From Isochrysis galbana (Eukaryota > Haptophyta > Isochrysidales > Isochrysidaceae): a DNA stretch of 64,000 bases. Positions 59,301-64,000 of the stretch are shown here, piece after piece. The position numbers were made by a program, and so were the translations under genes. The notes beneath the pieces are model-generated. The model was not told the origin of the DNA and did no database searches. It was given only the letters and a program-made list of their open reading frames with translations. Location: the NCBI GenBank assembly GCA_018136815.1, contig CM030940.1, forward strand, positions 2,208,915-2,272,914. Reading direction: 5' to 3'. The first letter of the stretch is position 1; each line of letters starts with the position of its first letter.

Positions 59301-62300
59301 AGTTGGGCGTGAAACTCCTCGACGAGGCTGAGATGATTGCGTGGATCGAGCATGGGCAGCCCCCAAAGGAGAACAAGGCGAGTGCCCTAGAACGAGATGC
59401 GTGGCAGGTGAGGCATTTTCCGGAGTTTCGTGCATGCATTGGAGTGCAACCCGGCTCCGCCGAAATGCATCATGCGTACTCGCCGCTGAGTTCTTGTCGG
59501 CAGTCGCCTGTTTCGCTACCGCGTACTTTGCTCACAGTGTGGGCGTATGAAGAGGTTGCAGCAAATCATGGCGTCGTCTCACAGCATTAAGAATTTAACT
59601 AGGTCTATAACATTAGCTGAGCCAAGCTCGCCGCATCTAATCGCTTTGCTCACTCTTCGCACTCCAGGTCAAGTTGCTCAATCTATCACATCAGCTTCTC
59701 GTCTCAACACTTCCGTTCGTGTTGTCCAAGGTAAACCGTGTCTCGTACGGCCTACTTTCTCCGGACCAACTTGCTGCCGCGGCTACCGAAACCGGCTTTC
59801 CCGTCCCTCGTTCACGGCGACTGCTTGCCGTGCCGTTTGTGGGGAAGGATACTCCGTCGCTTGCCTCGGAGTTTTCACACCCTGATGTCCTAATCTCGCT
59901 AACTATACTTGCATATTCACATGAAGGGCTCAGGGACATGGACGTAAAGGCTGCCCTTGAGAACTTAGCGGCAGAGATGCATTCGCAGTGGGGCCCCTAC
60001 CACAAGCGTCCAGCGTATGAAACGTACGCAAAGTGGGTCGAAGGTGCCGGGGCGCGCGTTCGAGGGGCCAAACTCTTGTCTAACGGGGGAGCCCTCAATA
60101 AAGGCCGGCCGATCCCTCCATCGCCGTGCATTACAAATGTCGGCCCCGCGTCGGCTCCCTCTGCGCCAGCCACACCTGTACTGCCACGTTTCGCTGCATG
60201 TACTGGGACTCCCCTTGCCGGCGGCAACAGCGGGTGGTGTCGACCCGTTTCGCCAGTGCTCGGCGCCGGCGTGATGTCGCTAATGGAAGTGTGGCCACTC
60301 CATTTAGTTGAGTGGGATAATGCTGAGCAGATGAATACTCTCTTTGCTCTACTCCGAAGGCAGCCAGAAGTCATCCGGTACTACTTGGTGAGTCGATATT
60401 CTGATCCCGCCCATAGCTGGGGGCGGCGGGAGGGGGCAGGGGCCGCACCTGACGCTCGCGACGCCGACGTGTTGAACGCAGGTGAGCGATTCGCCGAAAG
60501 AGGATCCACGCGGGGTTTTCCGCCAGACCATGCATTTCCAAAATCTCAAGCTCTGCGCTTCAGGGCAAGAGATCGGGGGCGACGCCATATTTGGCCGGCG
60601 CATCGGCTTCTCGGGGACTCCAAACAACCTGCTCCCTGAGGAGCTTGGTAAGTGCGCGTTTTCACCAGGGGACGACGCACGGATGTTGCATGTGCTCACC
60701 TCGCCCGCCGTGGTCGAGCCGACGAGATTGGGCGAAGATTGGTCGGTCTTGTCGCTTCTCGCACGTGTCGCGAGCTGGTCGCCACCGTTGCATGCGCTCA
60801 TCGACACGGGTGCACTTGTCACTGGGCTCACGAACTTCGAGGTAGCGCGAGCGTTGCTCGAGATGGGACTGCAGCACGCGGATGGTTGTATCTTTATGGA
60901 TGCATCAGGCTGCAAGATGATACTAATGCGAGAAGGTATGCAGGTCCTTAAACTTGAGCAATGTGGATTGCCTGCCTCGAGAAGGTTCTCCTTCTACGAT
61001 CAGGTGAGGCGAACAGCATGCCGGTATTGTATGTACCGCCCATGCTTCAGCATTGGAGCCACCACTTAGCCTCGTGGTGCCGGCCATCTAGCTTCGGAGT
61101 TGAATGATGTGCACACACAACACGGTGTCTGTGCACACATGCATCGCATTCGTTGTATCAAGGGATAATCTTGTGGATTGTCTACGTGTGTGGTCGGCGT
61201 GGTCTTCACCCTCCAACCTCACACATATAGGTTCATACCACCGGCATCGACATCGAGCAGCCAGCCGCTGCGGCGGCGGCACTGACGCTCGGTAAGGATA
61301 TGACCTTCCGAGACTATGCTCAGGTGCGCTGGAAGACACCGAACGTGCCCCAATGCAGCCACTGCCCTTATTGGATGATGCGAGCGAATCCGTAGCCAAC
61401 CGTCTAGCTCTCGACGGGGCGCGCGTTGGAGAGACGGACGCTTTTAGCGGTGAGGGCTCCGGTTGTCGCGTGTCCGGTGCCCGCTTTTGCGCCGCCATCC
61501 CAGAGTTGTCACGCGGCTCTACTCACGCGCCGACATCATACTTGTCCAGGGTGCATTCCGTCTTCGGGGCATCGGCCGTGGTCAGCGCATAGAGGTGCTC
61601 ATCACCCCTGAAGTCGAACGGCTGATCGAAGATGCTGCAGTCAAGTCGTTCGATGGCCGACGGCTCAAGAAGCACTTGGGTGGTCGGCTAGTTCCGAACG
61701 CCACCGCCAGCTCGCCGCGTCCTTCTGAATTGTGTGCTGTGGTGCAATGGCTTCACGTGAACACCATGCGTTCTGAATCACTTCAATTCCATCTCTTGTG
61801 CGACCAGTCGCTCTCGAATGTCTGGCGGAAGGCGGCCTTTCGGAGGCTGCGCGCGGCGCACGAGGCGCGTAGGACGGCTTCAACAGATGCAACCCGTGTG
61901 GTTGGCAGCAGCAAGCGCGGCGCTTCCACCACCGACGGTTGGTCTAAGGACCTTTCCAATGCGATCGACCTGTTTAGGACGAAGGTGGCACTCGGTATTT
62001 CCTATGAGGTTCCGAAGCAGGCTGAACCCACCTCGTCGATAGCTGCTGCCGATCAGAGCGCCCTTCCTCCTGCTACGCGCCTCCCAGCACCCGCCGGTTC
62101 CACACATCGAGTGTCTGGCCTTGGCGTGGATGACTCGCTAGCGACGGCCGTCCCAATGGCAGAGGCCCCCATCCATACGGACGGCGGTCCTGTACGCAAC
62201 GATGGTGGACGCGTTTACACCGTGATGGAGCGCGACGGCGGCGCGGAGATTGCAGCCTCCTTCCTATCAGAGCCATCGCAAGTCGAGGTTTGTAACCGAA

Positions 62301-64000
62301 TAACCTCAAGGTTGAACCGTGCGGAAGCGGTCGAGCTAGAGCATACGAATCGACAAACCAGTGCAAAACTCAATCTCGACGGCACGTCTCAGACGTCGAA
62401 GATCAGCGCCTTTGATGCCATGGGCGCGGAAGCCGAAGAGGAGGAGCAGCTGGAGCAGCAACAGGAGAGTCAGCAAGAGGAGGAGCGTGAGCAGCAGCAG
62501 CAAACTGTCATCGTACGCTCTGAGCTCGACGAACCGGCGTCGGTCGTGCTCGACGACGTCGCGGCCTACGATTTCAGCCGTGAGATTCCAGCACCCCACT
62601 TGTGGCGTATCGATGCCCTCGGCCGCACGCCCGAGTTGGATGCATCGGATTTCTATCCCCTTTCGAACCTGAAATTGCGCGACAACAGTTTCGCGCCACT
62701 GCGCTTTCCGTCGTCGCTCTTGCTCTCTCTGAACTACTTCCGTCCAACATGGTTCAAGACGGCGCACCGGCGACTGAAGAACGTCATTATGCTGCTCGAC
62801 TGGGCGCCAGGCGTCGCCTCAACGGGCGTCGCCGTGCATGTCGGCAACACTTCCGCGGCGGAGGAGCGATTGAGGGCTGCATGGGGTACTCAGAGCAGTG
62901 CTGAAGAGGGCGCGGCGGCTTGCGCGACGGGCGGCTCGGCGGATCGAAAGCTCGCATCCGACGCCGTGGAGCGCCTGCTCGTCGAGGGGGGCGTTCCATT
63001 GGAGCAAGCCGCGGTCGCGCGAGAGCAGCACGAGCAAGGCGAGCTGGACCTGAATATGGCGTGCCGCTTGCTCGCGAGCTCGCAGCCGCCAATGCCGCAG
63101 CACGCAAGCCGCTACGTGATTGCTGTGTCGCTCGAAGAGGCTGAAGCGCTGCGCGCCCTGCTGCACGGCCTGCAGGCACGTGGTCAGCCGCTGCTAGGCG
63201 GCGGTGCGACACTTGCTCTCAGGCATGCCGAACAACTCTTTGAGACGAGCCCGGGCTGTCCTTTGGCTGCGGACGAGGACGAACTCGCGCGAACGGCACG
63301 ACAGTGCTTCCGGCTCTTCGACTCGGAGGTCAACTTCTCACCAAGCGAGGTGAGGGTCGTACTCCGTGCAATCCAGTCAAATCCCCCGGAGTCGCGCGTT
63401 CACTGGTTTGAGGCCGTGCGTGCGTGCCGACGACGTGAGCGGCGTGACTGGCGCTCGGCGCCCATCGCGCGCATCTTCACCACCGAGGACGACTCGCAGC
63501 TGCAGCAAGAGGACGAGGCGCAGCGTAGGGTGAGCGAAATGTTGCAACACAATCGGCTGCACGCCGCCACGTTCTTTGTCGGATGCGACGCAGATCACGA
63601 CGGCATCATTTCGGAGCGCGACTTAAAGAATGGGCTAAATTCTCTCGACGGCCCGCCTATAGACCCTACCCAGTTCGCGGTACTCGTGCGCCGCCTCGAC
63701 AGTGACCGTGACGGCGCAATATCGAGGCAAGAGTGGTGCAGCATGTTCGAAGAGGCGGCCGCAGATCAGCTCGCGCTAGTGCGCGACGAGGATCTCGAGC
63801 CGTACGACGGGGAGGAGGAGGACGGGGAGGACGACGGGAGCGTCCATAATGCATCTCGACGGTTGCCGGGGTCCTCATCTGTGGTGGACGCTCCTAGCTC
63901 CCACGGAGCGCACGTCGCCAGCAAGCGGCTCGAGCTGGATCGGCTGCTGAAGCTAACGGTCCGTCTGCATCCCTTAGCCAAGGCTCTGCGTGAGGCTTGG
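47313..64000 (+). CDS. Giant DUF3638/DUF3645 helicase-like ATPase with EF-hands (3' end outside window)
   Basis: Fourteen exons read here: 47313-50762, 50881-51726, 51842-52363, 52493-54610, 54799-54927, 55168-56238, 56388-57920, 58072-58236, 58342-58698, 58898-59407, 59668-60387, 60482-61003, 61231-61323 and 61550 to the edge. That is about 4829 codons, still open. It belongs to the family of very large eukaryotic proteins with DUF3638 and DUF3645, sometimes labelled ubiquitinyl hydrolase in databases; the true role is unknown. Landmarks are RLADACMADTRLSVEEQQ, LIMGAGKTTVILPLL (about 3251), CATPTALKSF, VILDEIDLILHPLRSELNWP (about 3412), IGFSGTPNNLLPEEL, HALIDTGALVTG, and FRLRGIGRGQRI. A Glu/Gln-rich helix lies near 4310. 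Two EF-hand loops are at about 4692 (DADHDGIISERD) and 4729 (DSDRDGAISRQE). The start may instead be the methionine at 47352. The first intron's boundaries are the least certain. Confidence 0.88.

Noticed and set aside
50763..61549. Calling the giant-gene introns recent introner elements
   Set aside because: The introns differ in length and show no evident sequence similarity to each other. Only the AGGT borders repeat, so the claim is limited to the border and phase bias.

Overview
This is a GC-rich, gene-sparse window from a nuclear genome. The genes carry spliceosomal introns and include a DYRK-type kinase with a LisH domain, a kinesin and a tri-snRNP protein. Long intergenic stretches are filled with (GA)n/(CT)n microsatellites and dispersed repeats. 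The kinase is closest to the plant/algal DYRKP group, which suggests a unicellular alga. A haptophyte or a similar chromist alga is plausible, but sequence alone does not settle it. No rRNA, CRISPR, prokaryotic operon or virus was seen.

Layout. 0-10.1 kb, minus strand: a ZMAT2/Snu23-type splicing zinc-finger protein, a METTL21-type lysine methyltransferase and a renalase-like flavoprotein fused to an RRM. 10.1-24 kb: a repeat-rich stretch with two long copies of repeat family A and one of family B, plus an R3H-SUZ protein on the plus strand. 24-25 kb: a PhyH-type dioxygenase (minus). 25-33 kb: repeats, an unrecognised minus-strand ORF pair and a 686-bp hAT-like element. 33-35.2 kb: a kinesin with an F-box-like N-terminus (plus). 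37-39.4 kb: a two-exon DDE transposase gene (minus). 40.3-43.7 kb: the seven-exon LisH-DYRK kinase (plus). 44.6-45.9 kb: a 1335-bp hAT-like element. 47.3 kb to the right edge: a giant gene of at least 14 exons (more than 4800 codons, running off the window) of the DUF3638/DUF3645 family. Its core reads as a helicase-like ATPase and its C-terminal part carries EF-hands.

Exon-intron structures were worked out by hand from frame continuity, splice signals and family motifs. All reconstructed multi-exon genes join in frame, but none is confirmed by transcripts. Four signals stand out. (1) Every intron of the giant gene is phase 0, and 12 of 13 downstream exons begin with a GTN valine codon. (2) Six of the genes have a long sense-strand CT tract just before the start codon. 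(3) Two hAT-like elements have perfect inverted repeats and perfect 8-bp target duplications but no transposase. (4) Several unusual domain fusions occur: renalase-like with RRM, F-box-like with kinesin, and helicase-like core with EF-hands.
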